Of a stretch of 53,907 nt of DNA, positions 19,777-27,223 are shown in pieces. Numbering within the stretch: position 1 is the first letter of the stretch; each line of letters starts with the position of its first letter. Under the pieces are notes generated by a model. The model was not told the origin of the DNA. It searched no databases and was given only the letters and a program-made list of their open reading frames with translations. The translations under genes were made by a program, and so were the position numbers. The stretch is from Chlamydiota bacterium (GTDB taxonomy: Bacteria > Chlamydiota > Chlamydiia > Chlamydiales > Parachlamydiaceae), in assembly GCA_013287915.1 (NCBI GenBank), contig JABDCX010000013.1:1-53907 (forward strand), read 5' to 3'.

Positions 19777-20382
19777 ATGTGGAAACCATTGCTTGTTATT
19801 TGCTTAGCTTTTTCTTTACCAGTGGCTGCACAGGTAAAGGTGCTGGCGTTGTCGGGAAGCACCCGTCAAGATTCGTATAACCAAAAGCTGGTGACAGAAG
19901 CGGCGCAGATCGCATCACAAATGGGTGCCGCTGTTACGGTCATCAACTTAAGGGACTATCCGCTCCCATTTTTTGATGAAGATGTGGAAGCAAAAGAGGG
20001 GATCCCTGCAAAAGGGAAAGAGTTGCGTCAGTTGATGGCACAAAGCCAATTGATCATCATCGCTTCTCCCGAATACAATGCTTCCTTATCGGCTGTGCTG
20101 AAGAACACGATCGACTGGGCGTCGAGGGATGATGCGCAAGGAAATCCAAGCCCTGCATTTAAGGGAAAGAAATTCTTAATCATGAGCGCTTCACCAGGCG
20201 GTGGCGGCGGTAAGCGCGGGATCGTGCATCTCAGAGCAATCTTAACAGGAATAGGCGGCAATGTCCTTCCCAATGAGTTGACCGTCCCAAATGCTTTCAA
20301 CGCATTTGACGCGCAAGGGCACTTGAAAGACCCCGCTATGAAGCAACAGCTTCAAAAGCTGGTCCAATCCGCTCTGCAATAA
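19777..20382 (+). CDS. NADPH-dependent FMN reductase family protein with signal peptide
   Basis: A 201-residue flavodoxin-fold protein. ALSGSTRQDSYNQKL binds the FMN phosphate, and SPEYNASLSAVLKNTIDWASR is the second signature of the family (azoreductase/ChrR-like quinone reductases). Unusually, it starts with a clear Sec signal (WKPLLVICLAFSLPVAAQ), implying export, whereas most relatives are cytosolic. The frame is open further upstream, inside accC, but ATG 19777 follows AGGGG and gives the signal peptide. It is 35 bases after accC and ends at a strong terminator. Possible job: quinone or metal reduction at the envelope (inference). Confidence 0.82.
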   Translation: MWKPLLVICLAFSLPVAAQVKVLALSGSTRQDSYNQKLVTEAAQIASQMGAAVTVINLRDYPLPFFDEDVEAKEGIPAKGKELRQLMAQSQLIIIASPEYNASLSAVLKNTIDWASRDDAQGNPSPAFKGKKFLIMSASPGGGGGKRGIVHLRAILTGIGGNVLPNELTVPNAFNAFDAQGHLKDPAMKQQLQKLVQSALQ

Positions 20383-20386
20383 CCCC

Positions 20387-20412
20387 ACACGGGCTTCGGC
20401 CCGTGTCCCTTT
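20387..20412 (+). terminator. Rho-independent terminator
   Basis: ACACGGGC, loop TTCG, GCCCGTGT, then CCCTTTT. An eight-pair GC-rich stem with a stable tetraloop, four bases after the FMN-reductase stop. Confidence 0.85.
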
Positions 20413-20420
20413 TCTTCACA

Positions 20421-20483
20421 TCATTGGAATTGTTCGAGAGTCCGGAGCCCAAGCGAAGGACGATTGTGGATAGCCCAGTCTCC
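20421..20483 (-). pseudogene. Remnant of a transposase C-terminus (IS3/IS481 type)
   Basis: The reverse strand reads HNRPSLGLRTLEQFQ then a stop. This is the hallmark end of rve-type transposases (NxRPHxSLGxxTPxQF) with the His lost. Upstream the frame is closed, so only the tail survives. It lies between the terminator and the PIN toxin. Confidence 0.55.
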
Positions 20484-20497
20484 TAAAGATGAGGAAA

Positions 20498-20878
20498 TTA
20501 TTTGACTATCTTTATTAAGTCAGAATATCCCTCTAATGTACGATCTGCAGTGACAAACATCAAAGGTTCACAGACGGCTTGTGCGATCAAAATGCGATCG
20601 AAAGGATCTTTATGAAGATCAGGAAGAAGCGAAACGGCAGCAGCATGTTCTGCTGTGATGGGCAATTCAATAAAACCGCTTGCACTAATGGCTTTTACTA
20701 GTTGTTTGACGTTTGCATCAAGCTTCTTCAGTTTTATTTTGATACTCGCTTCCCAAATGGAGGCGCTGCTGACGTAAACTTCATCGGCTTCTAAAATCAG
20801 GGCTTTGTCCGATTCTGACAGTCGCCGATCTCCGTTTACGCACCAGAGGAAAATGTGTGTATCAAGTAGCAAATGCAT
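20498..20878 (-). CDS. PIN-domain toxin (VapC family)
   Basis: A 126-residue PIN toxin. LLLDTHIFLWCVNGDRRL, SSASIWEASIKIKLKKL and DPFDRILIAQAVCEPLMFVTAD give the four conserved acidic residues of the ribonuclease site. The pattern (LLDTHxxLW, DPFDR) is that of the subgroup normally paired with Phd/YefM antitoxins, which is what lies immediately upstream, three bases away. It is unlike the PIN toxin at 8974 and the one at 30052, so the three are not recent duplicates. Confidence 0.9.
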   Translation of the reverse strand: MHLLLDTHIFLWCVNGDRRLSESDKALILEADEVYVSSASIWEASIKIKLKKLDANVKQLVKAISASGFIELPITAEHAAAVSLLPDLHKDPFDRILIAQAVCEPLMFVTADRTLEGYSDLIKIVK

Positions 20879-20881
20879 GTA

Positions 20882-21112
20882 TTAATTCTCAAATTCGGCT
20901 ATTAGATCATCAGGTAGAGGAGCATCAAAATCCAAGGAGATCTTTAATTTTCCCTTGAGAATGCCTAATTTTCGTTTTGGCTTTGTTTCGATCGGGCCGA
21001 GTTTAGCAACGGGTTTTCCAGCCATAGCAATCAGGATTTCATCACCTTGCATGACCATGTTGACAAGCTTGGAGAAATGAGTTTTTGCTTCGTGCATATT
21101 GAAGGTGTGCAT
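20882..21112 (-). CDS. Phd/YefM-type antitoxin
   Basis: A 76-residue antitoxin. NMHEAKTHFSKLVNMVMQGDEILIAMAGKPVAKLGPI is the typical Phd fold N-terminus that dimerises and binds DNA; the acidic C-terminal tail (DAPLPDDLIAEFEN) should neutralise the PIN toxin. GAGG stands ahead of the ATG at 21112. The upstream region contains TAGACTAGACTAAG on this strand, similar to the ACTAGT-rich operator of the other Phd gene at 30492. Confidence 0.88.
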   Translation of the reverse strand: MHTFNMHEAKTHFSKLVNMVMQGDEILIAMAGKPVAKLGPIETKPKRKLGILKGKLKISLDFDAPLPDDLIAEFEN

Positions 21113-21214
21113 AAATGCCTCTTTGTAACTAAACTTAGTCTAGTCTACTTTGGATTTATATTCAAGAGCTAATTTTTGTCCTCGGTGTCCTGCTTGGGCC
21201 TAAGGAGATTCAAG

Positions 21215-22060
21215 CTAGACTACGTCTAGGGAAAGCCCTATCGAAATGACAGAAATTAGCACGAGGGAAAAGCGAAACATCCGCTGTCCCCAGAGCTGGT
21301 TGTTTGCGGTTGAAAATCCCGCCAAGCAGAGGGCGAGCCAGGCGAGCCCACCGGCTGTGGTGGTGGCCAGATAGGAGATTCCGGTATATCCGAAATAGGT
21401 GAAGAGCGCTGAAACGACGATAAAGGCAGCGATGTACAAAACCATGTGGATTTTGGTTCTTAGGGCTCCTTTCATGATGGGAAGCACAGGGATTTTGGCG
21501 GCGGCATAGTCGTCGAAGTGGTAAAGCGCGATGGCAAAAAAATGGGGCATTTGCCACAAAACGAGCATCAAAAATAAAAGGAGAGCTCCAAGATCAAACC
21601 GATTGGTTACGGCGCAATATCCCACAACTGGGGGGACCGCGCCCGCAATACTGCCAATGGCTGTCCCGTAAATCGTCCGCCCTTTCCAGAGGCTATAGAG
21701 CACGACATAGACAAAGAAGCCAACGTTAGCGACAAAGACGGTGAGCGCATTTGTATTGAAGTACAAAATGCCATTGCCAATGAGTGCTAAGAGTGTGCCA
21801 AAAACAAGGGCGTGCTTGCCCTCGATCAAGCCAGAAGCGAGCGGGCGTTTTTTGGTGCGGTTCATTTTCTGGTCTACGTTCCGGTCGATGTAATTATTAA
21901 AGACACAGGCAGACGCCATGATGAAGCCCAAACCAAGCAGAGTGGCTAAAAAGAGCCAGGGGTAGAAAATCCCTTTCGAAGCGAGCAAAAAGCCGGCCGC
22001 CACAGTGATGAGGTTGCCTAGGACAATGCCGGGTTTAGTGATGAGATAATAATTAATCAT
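21215..22060 (-). CDS. cyoE: Protoheme IX farnesyltransferase (heme O synthase)
   Basis: A 281-residue UbiA-family membrane prenyltransferase that attaches farnesyl to heme B, giving heme O for the quinol oxidase. NNYIDRNVDQKMNRTKKRPLASG is the conserved Asp-rich prenyl-diphosphate site. About seven to nine membrane helices are evident. Its ATG lies inside the end of cyoD (8-base overlap), so translation is coupled. Last gene of the cyoABCDE operon. Confidence 0.93.
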   Translation of the reverse strand: MINYYLITKPGIVLGNLITVAAGFLLASKGIFYPWLFLATLLGLGFIMASACVFNNYIDRNVDQKMNRTKKRPLASGLIEGKHALVFGTLLALIGNGILYFNTNALTVFVANVGFFVYVVLYSLWKGRTIYGTAIGSIAGAVPPVVGYCAVTNRFDLGALLLFLMLVLWQMPHFFAIALYHFDDYAAAKIPVLPIMKGALRTKIHMVLYIAAFIVVSALFTYFGYTGISYLATTTAGGLAWLALCLAGFSTANNQLWGQRMFRFSLVLISVISIGLSLDVV

Positions 22061-22427
22061 GATGCCTCATTTCGTTCATTTTGTCTTTTGGCATGGTCAT
22101 CACGCGCTGATCGAGATCGTACATGATCCAAAGAGAGCCAACGACGATGATCAAGACGACGAGAATCATAAAATAGAAGATGATCGTTTCCCAACGGGGC
22201 TTGGCTTCCTCTCCGACATGCAGGAAAAAGAGGAGCTGCACAACCGCCTGCACGACAGCAAGCGCGATCAGAATGTGAACGAGGTAGTGTTCTGGAACTC
22301 CTTTGAAAACGACAAGAGAAAAGGAAAGAAGTGTTAAGAGAAGGGAGGCGAAAAACCCGAGCAGATACGATTTGAATGTTCCATGGTACTCTTTCTGAAT
22401 TTCTTTCAAACTCAACTCTGTGCTCAT
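22053..22427 (-). CDS. cyoD: Cytochrome o ubiquinol oxidase subunit IV
   Basis: A 124-residue protein with three membrane helices (YLLGFFASLLLTLLSFSLVVF, HILIALAVVQAVVQLLFFLHV, IIFYFMILVVLIIVVGSLWIMY). FFLHVGEEAKPRWE resembles CyoD. The ATG at 22427 follows TAGGAG and overlaps the cyoC stop as ATGA; an upstream in-frame start would lie inside cyoC. It is thought to help assembly of the oxidase. Confidence 0.92.
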   Translation of the reverse strand: MSTELSLKEIQKEYHGTFKSYLLGFFASLLLTLLSFSLVVFKGVPEHYLVHILIALAVVQAVVQLLFFLHVGEEAKPRWETIIFYFMILVVLIIVVGSLWIMYDLDQRVMTMPKDKMNEMRHHD

Positions 22428-23053
22428 ACGACTCCTATGAGGTAAACAAATGTGAAGATGAAGATCCAAATCAAATCGAGGAAGTGCCAAAACATGCTAA
22501 AGACGACGAGCCTGCGGAACGTTTCTGTCGTGATGCCAAAGGTGAACAACTGTCCGATCATGACGAGGATCCAAAGCAACCCGACAGAGACGTGAAAACC
22601 GTGTGTGCCGACGAGTGTGAAAAACGAGGAGAGAAACGCGCTTCTGCTCCAGCTGTTTCCCTCGACGAAAAAGGCATGGAACTCGGTCAGTTCTATCGCG
22701 ACAAATGAGGCGCCAAGTAAAAACGAAATGGCCAGCCAGCCGATGACGCGATCCGTTTTCATTTTTAATGAAGAAATCATCGCAAACCCGCAGGTGACAC
22801 TGCTGCAAAGTAGAATCATGGTTTCTGTAAACGCGGTGGGCAAGTCGAAGAGGTCTCGTGTAGAGGGGCCTCCAAAGGTGTTGTTGTGCAAAATGGCATA
22901 GGTGGCAAAAAGGGTTGTAAAGACGAGGCAGTCGGTCATGATGTACATCCAAAAGCCCAAAATCGTGCGCGAATAGGTGTCTTGGTGGGGATCGGGAACG
23001 CTCGTGTCGGGATTCGCCTCTGGCGTGTGGTGGATGGTTAGTAGCTGTGCCAT
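22424..23053 (-). CDS. cyoC: Cytochrome o ubiquinol oxidase subunit III
   Basis: A 209-residue five-helix subunit III. SRTILGFWMYIMTDCLVFTTLFATYAIL, GTHGFHVSVGLLWILVMIGQL and RRLVVFSMFWHFLDLIWIFIFTFVYL are the usual signatures, including the conserved HGFHV and WHFLDLIW. It overlaps cyoB by 16 bases and cyoD by 4, as expected in a compact operon. Confidence 0.95.
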   Translation of the reverse strand: MAQLLTIHHTPEANPDTSVPDPHQDTYSRTILGFWMYIMTDCLVFTTLFATYAILHNNTFGGPSTRDLFDLPTAFTETMILLCSSVTCGFAMISSLKMKTDRVIGWLAISFLLGASFVAIELTEFHAFFVEGNSWSRSAFLSSFFTLVGTHGFHVSVGLLWILVMIGQLFTFGITTETFRRLVVFSMFWHFLDLIWIFIFTFVYLIGVV

Positions 23054-25023
23054 ACGTGTTTGTGTTTCCTTTGGAATTCTTGATCGTGTTTTTCCACTTC
23101 AGCTGCAGGGATAACCTCGTGTTCATCGGGGCTCGAGAGGCGGACGATGATGCAAATGAGGATGACAATCAGCGAGAGCAGTGCAAGCCAATAGATGTGC
23201 CATGTGACGGCAAAACCAAAGATCAAACTCGCTGCGCCAATGTAAAGGCCCATTGGGGTGTTTTTTGGCATGAGAATGTCTTCATATTTTTGTTTCACTT
23301 TGGGTGCTGTTCCACGTTTGATTGCCCACAAAGGATCGAGCTGATCGACAACGGGGATAATCGCAAAATTGTAGTGGGGTGGAGGGGAGGGGATGGCCCA
23401 TTCTAGGGTTCTTCCATTCCAAGGATCTCCTCCGGTATGGTCCCAGTTTTTCTTCCGATGCAGGTAACTCCACACCATTCCCACAGCCTGGATTGTGACT
23501 CCGCATAAGATGATCAAGGCGCCAATGCCAACGGTAATGAACAGGGGATGCCAACCCGTCGAGGCGTCATACCTGTCTAAACGGCGAGTGGCTCCCATGA
23601 AACCCAGCATGTAGAGCGGCATGAAGGCGAGTAAAAACCCGGTAAACCAGCACCAAAAAGCGGCTTGGTTCCACTTTTCATCTAAGAAAAAGCCGGTGAA
23701 TTTCGGAAACCAATAAGTGAAGGCGGCAAAAAAACCAAATAAGAATCCACCGATGACCATTCCGTGAAAGTGGGCGATCAAGAAAAGGCTATTGTGCACC
23801 TGGTAATCGACAGGCGGGGAAGAGAGCAAAATCCCGGTCATGCCGCCGATCGTGAAGTTGAGGACAAAGGCAAAAAACCAAAGCATAGGCGAGGTAAAAT
23901 GGACTCTGCCTCTAAATTTTGTGAAAAGCCAGTTGAAAATCTTTACCCCTGTTGGGATGGCGATCAACATGGTCATGATCCCAAAGAAGGAGTTAACAGA
24001 GGCGCTGGCGCCCATCGTAAAGAAGTGGTGGAGCCAAACGACAAAGGCGAGGAAAGTAATGAGGATCAGCGCCCACACCATTGAGACGTAACCAAACAAA
24101 CGCTTTTCCGAGAAAGTGGGGACAACTTCTGAGAATACGCCAAAAATGGGCAAAATCAAGATGTACACTTCCGGGTGCCCCCACGCCCAAATCAAGTTAA
24201 TGTAGAGCATGGGATTGCCACCACCGCCAGGAGTAAAAAAGTGCATCCCTAAGTAGCGATCGAGCGTTAGAAGAGCGAGTGTTGCGGTCAAAATGGGAAA
24301 GGCAAAAATCACCAGAGTCATGGCGCAAAGTGCGCTCCACGTGAAGATGGGCATTTTCATGAGGGTCATTCCAGGGCAGCGCATCTTGAGAATCGTGACG
24401 AAGAAATTAATTCCAGAAAGGGTACTCCCAATACCTGATATTTGCACCATCCAGATCCAATAATCGACCCCCTCATTTGGACTATATTCGATCCCGGAGA
24501 GAGGGGGGTAGGCCAACCAACCAGAGGTGGAGAAACTGCCAATCGCAAGTGAGACAAGCGATAAGAGCGAACCCGCGGCATAAAGCCAAAAACCGAGCGC
24601 ATTCAAGAAAGGGTAAGCGACGTCGCGCGCGCCAATCTGCAAGGGGATAATCAGATTGAGAAGACCAAATAGGATTCCCATCCCCGCAAAGAAAATCATG
24701 GTCGTTCCATGCGCGGAGAACACTTCTTGAAAATGGCTGGCAGAGATAAATCCGGCGGCATCGCCGACGGCCATCGCTTGCTGCAAACGCATCATGAGAG
24801 CGTCTGCGAATCCCTTCATGAACATGGTAAGAGCAACAATGACGTACATGATCCCGATGTGTTTTGGATCAACGGTGGTGAGCCAATCGTTCCAGAGCCA
24901 CTTCCACCGTTTGAAGTAGGTGAGGAGTGCAATCACGCCCACCATGCAAAGGAGCATCATGACGACAGCGCCGGTTTGGCTAGCTTCGTGTTTAAAGGCT
25001 TCTAAGGTTAAAGTGCCAAACAT
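23038..25023 (-). CDS. cyoB: Cytochrome o ubiquinol oxidase subunit I
   Basis: A 661-residue heme-copper oxidase catalytic subunit, holding low-spin heme b, high-spin heme o and CuB. WAWGHPEVYILILPIFG contains the CuB His and the cross-linked Tyr; VWLHHFFTMG holds the His pair ligating CuB; IAHFHGMVIGG and the early SAHGTTMIFFAGM supply heme ligands. About 14-15 helices. The C-terminal extension typical of CyoB is present. It reduces oxygen to water with ubiquinol and pumps protons. Confidence 0.97.
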   Translation of the reverse strand: MFGTLTLEAFKHEASQTGAVVMMLLCMVGVIALLTYFKRWKWLWNDWLTTVDPKHIGIMYVIVALTMFMKGFADALMMRLQQAMAVGDAAGFISASHFQEVFSAHGTTMIFFAGMGILFGLLNLIIPLQIGARDVAYPFLNALGFWLYAAGSLLSLVSLAIGSFSTSGWLAYPPLSGIEYSPNEGVDYWIWMVQISGIGSTLSGINFFVTILKMRCPGMTLMKMPIFTWSALCAMTLVIFAFPILTATLALLTLDRYLGMHFFTPGGGGNPMLYINLIWAWGHPEVYILILPIFGVFSEVVPTFSEKRLFGYVSMVWALILITFLAFVVWLHHFFTMGASASVNSFFGIMTMLIAIPTGVKIFNWLFTKFRGRVHFTSPMLWFFAFVLNFTIGGMTGILLSSPPVDYQVHNSLFLIAHFHGMVIGGFLFGFFAAFTYWFPKFTGFFLDEKWNQAAFWCWFTGFLLAFMPLYMLGFMGATRRLDRYDASTGWHPLFITVGIGALIILCGVTIQAVGMVWSYLHRKKNWDHTGGDPWNGRTLEWAIPSPPPHYNFAIIPVVDQLDPLWAIKRGTAPKVKQKYEDILMPKNTPMGLYIGAASLIFGFAVTWHIYWLALLSLIVILICIIVRLSSPDEHEVIPAAEVEKHDQEFQRKHKHVWHSY

Positions 25024-25026
25024 GTG

Positions 25027-25914
25027 TTACTCTTTTGGGTGCATAAATTGTTCGATGATTTGATAAAACAGTTTATCATCTGTTAGCTGAAACGTTTCCA
25101 CACGATTGTTTTGACTCGGGGCTGCCAGCTGCTTGTACCTTTTAAAATCGAGCGATTGGGCTGTTTTTTGAGCCGTTTCCACCCACTTTTTATACTCCTC
25201 TTCTGTCGAAGCGCGTGTAATAAAATGCATCCCTGCAAACCCTTCGCCGCTGATGTTTGCAGAAGAACCGCGAAAATCGCCCGTGTCGGTCGCGATCAGG
25301 TTGAGTTCAGTCTTCATGCTGGGCATCGCGTAGATTTGTCCACCCAAATGGGGGATCCAAAAGGAGTTCATCGGCGCATCTGCTGTGATTTCAAAGTGGA
25401 TTGGAGTATCTTTCGGAATTTGCATGAAATTGATCGTCGCAATTTTTTCTTCGGGATAGATAAACAACCATTTCCATTGCAAGGCCACAACCTGGATCGT
25501 CAACGGCTTATTTTTCGACTCGATCGGCTTGTAGGGGTCTAATTCGTACGTCTTCACGACAGTCAAGACACACACAATCGCGGTCATGACGAGGGGAAGA
25601 CCCCACCAAATGACTTCTGCGAGCTTGTTGTCGACGAGATCTGGGTCGTAAGTTCCTTTTTTGTTATGCGCGCGATACCGCCACGAAAAGATAAAGGTCA
25701 GGGCGTAGACGGGCAGAATCACAAGTAACATCAGCGCTTGCAAAATTAACAGGAGGTTTCGCTCTTCCAATGCGATTGTCCCCTTGGGAAAGAGAATGGC
25801 AATCGAGTTGCGGAAGTGCAAGACGGAAAGGGGCTGCATGATGAGGAAAATGAACAGAATAATCCCAGTAAAAATCAGGAGAAAAAAGACCGGTTTTTTT
25901 GCCATAGTTCCCAT
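25027..25914 (-). CDS. cyoA: Cytochrome o ubiquinol oxidase subunit II
   Basis: A 295-residue subunit II with an N-terminal hydrophobic leader, two membrane helices (LLLILQALMLLVILPVYALTF, WWGLPLVMTAIVCVLTVV) and a cupredoxin domain (VVALQWKWLFIYPEEKIATIN). NSFWIPHLGGQIYAMPSM and GEGFAGMHF lack the cysteines of a CuA site, which shows it is a quinol rather than cytochrome-c oxidase. No lipobox cysteine is seen. Two starts are possible (25914 and 25905). First gene of the operon; the gap to cyoB is three bases. Confidence 0.93.
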   Translation of the reverse strand: MGTMAKKPVFFLLIFTGIILFIFLIMQPLSVLHFRNSIAILFPKGTIALEERNLLLILQALMLLVILPVYALTFIFSWRYRAHNKKGTYDPDLVDNKLAEVIWWGLPLVMTAIVCVLTVVKTYELDPYKPIESKNKPLTIQVVALQWKWLFIYPEEKIATINFMQIPKDTPIHFEITADAPMNSFWIPHLGGQIYAMPSMKTELNLIATDTGDFRGSSANISGEGFAGMHFITRASTEEEYKKWVETAQKTAQSLDFKRYKQLAAPSQNNRVETFQLTDDKLFYQIIEQFMHPKE

Positions 25915-25940
25915 CTCAAGTTTTTCAGTAGAGAACTATT

Positions 25941-25968
25941 ACCATAGATGATCGATGCGAAATGTCAA
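25941..25968 (-). promoter_or_regulatory. Candidate cyo operon promoter
   Basis: TTGACA (25968-25963) and TATGGT (25946-25941) on the minus strand with a 16-base spacer. The -35 box lies within the 22-base repeat that recurs upstream of the neighbouring TA pair and the channel. Confidence 0.4.
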
Positions 25969-25981
25969 GTTGAATTTTAAA
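25960..25981. repeat. 22-base repeat AAATGTCAAG..., copy 1
   Basis: AAATGTCAAGTTGAATTTTAAA in 22 bases (first half AAATGTCAAGT, second TGAATTTTAAA). Identical copies lie at 26883-26904 and 28564-28585. Copies 1 and 2 bracket the DUF4258/HTH pair. Confidence 0.75.
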
Positions 25982-26033
25982 CCTAGAAACGGGTGGGTGG
26001 CTCTGGGTTTCGAGAAGAGGCTAGGAAGATTTT

Positions 26034-26495
26034 TTAAATAGCTACAAGGTCAGTGGCAATATCAAATTCCAGTGGGCGAATAGCAGCACTGTATCCAATC
26101 AGGTGAATAATCTTAAAGGCTTTGCGAAAATCATCGTCCTTGGTCAATAGTTGATCCAATAACCAAAGCCTCAAATCCCTTTGAGTTGTGAGATTCATTT
26201 TAGAGCCCTTATTCTTCATTTTTTCCCATTTAACAATTGCAGGATGAGTAAGCCCAAACAATTTCGCAAATTCTGTTTGGGTGAGTCCCAACCAAGTTCT
26301 AATGAAATGAACTTGATTCCCCGTGAGATCCGATGGATGATGGGCAAGGGCAAGAAGAACAACATTCATAAGAACGTTCAAGTTAACATCAAGAGTCCAG
26401 ATCCCTCTTACTTTGATCATTGGTACATTTCTAAGTACAATGGGAAATCCTAGCCCCTCATAAACCATCTCTTTTTCAACTTTTTTTTGTTTCAC
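26034..26495 (-). CDS. HTH (XRE-like) antitoxin partner
   Basis: A 153-residue protein with a central helix-turn-helix: LTGNQVHFIRTWLGLTQTEFAKLFGLTHPAIVKWEKM (about residues 57-93). The N-terminus (YEGLGFPIVLRNVPMIKVRGIW) resembles a group of antitoxins paired with DUF4258 toxins; the zinc cysteines of MqsA are absent. The toxin gene ends three bases upstream, so this is a toxin-first TA pair. It probably represses the shared promoter at the palindrome 26852-26867. The TA assignment is by family pattern and context. Confidence 0.75.
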   Translation of the reverse strand: MKQKKVEKEMVYEGLGFPIVLRNVPMIKVRGIWTLDVNLNVLMNVVLLALAHHPSDLTGNQVHFIRTWLGLTQTEFAKLFGLTHPAIVKWEKMKNKGSKMNLTTQRDLRLWLLDQLLTKDDDFRKAFKIIHLIGYSAAIRPLEFDIATDLVAI

Positions 26496-26498
26496 GGT

Positions 26499-26819
26499 TT
26501 ATCTCCTTTTTTCAACATAAAATACCGTTATAATCAGTAGATCGATTTCATCATCAAATGAGACAATAACTCGTAGATCCATGCCATCTAATGTCCAACC
26601 CCGAATAGAATAATTCCAAGCGTTAAAAACTTCGTCAAAATGATCCTTAGCTTTTTCATGCTTACCTGTATTTAGTACATGTAAAATTTCAGGCAAAAAA
26701 ATAGCGCGCTCTTTTTTTCTTATAATAGCGTGGACCGTCTCCCGATATTTACCAGCAGAAATGCACTTCCTAATTTTGTCGATCAGATTATCGATTTTTT
26801 TCGGTTTAGGCTTTGGCAA
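26499..26819 (-). CDS. DUF4258-family putative toxin
   Basis: A 106-residue protein. HAIIRKKERAIFLPEILHVLNTG and GWTLDGMDLRVIVSFDDEIDLLIITVFYVE follow the DUF4258 pattern, small RelE/MqsR-like proteins usually found upstream of an HTH antitoxin. The N-terminus is Lys/Pro-rich (MPKPKPKKI). Toxicity and RNase activity are inferred. The ribosome-binding site is GGGGAG, ahead of the ATG at 26819. Confidence 0.72.
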   Translation of the reverse strand: MPKPKPKKIDNLIDKIRKCISAGKYRETVHAIIRKKERAIFLPEILHVLNTGKHEKAKDHFDEVFNAWNYSIRGWTLDGMDLRVIVSFDDEIDLLIITVFYVEKRR

Positions 26820-26839
26820 AGTTGCTCCCCTTTTTCCTA

Positions 26840-26868
26840 AAAGTAACTGAGTGACATTTAAATGTCAA
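26840..26868 (-). promoter_or_regulatory. TA promoter overlapped by a perfect 16-base palindrome
   Basis: On the minus strand TTGACA (26868-26863) and TACTTT (26845-26840) are 17 bases apart. TGACATTTAAATGTCA (26852-26867), a perfect palindrome, covers the -35 box and most of the spacer: a likely operator for the HTH antitoxin. A one-base variant lies at 28532-28547. Confidence 0.6.
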
Positions 26869-27057
26869 CTGAAATCGCTCTCAAATGTCAAGTTGAATTT
26901 TAAAGACAGAATTTCTATGTTCCGGATGATGGAACTGAAATTCAAAAGACCGGGTAATGTACCGCAGGTCACAAAAAGTGCGATCGCCGGGCGTCACCGC
27001 TTCTTCATTGCGATTTTCTGTTGACTTTCGGTTTCCTTCTGGTCGCACCTCTCTCAT
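26848..27057 (+). pseudogene. Truncated duplicate of the channel gene's upstream region and 5' end
   Basis: This stretch matches 28529-28740. It includes the palindrome, the 22-base repeat copy 2 (26883-26904) and, from the ATG at 26917, about 33 codons of the channel gene (MFRMMELKFKRPGNVPQ, then SAIAGRHRFFIAIF). One base is missing shortly after, producing a stop; similarity ends near 27057. Together with the intact copy it brackets the ankyrin gene. The remaining sequence to 27109 shows nothing recognisable. Confidence 0.8.
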
Positions 27058-27109
27058 TCATAAGTTCCTCTCATAAGAATATTTTCATGATCACTGCTTC
27101 ATAATTTTT

Positions 27110-27139
27110 TTGTATTTTAATAAATCTATATCCTATAAT
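27110..27139 (+). promoter_or_regulatory. Candidate promoter of the ankyrin gene
   Basis: TTGTAT (27110-27115) and TATAAT (27134-27139) with an 18-base spacer, 84 bases before the ATG at 27224. Confidence 0.45.
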
Positions 27140-27223
27140 CTGCCTGAAAACTTTTTGTGGTAATCGAAACTCAAAAAGTTTATTGAATCAAAAATTAAAA
27201 CAAGAATCAGGAGATCGCGAAAC

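Noticed and set aside
22059-25542. Several plus-strand open frames across the cyo operon
   Set aside because: All lie opposite cyo genes with clear family motifs; their composition is that of a reversed membrane-protein sequence.
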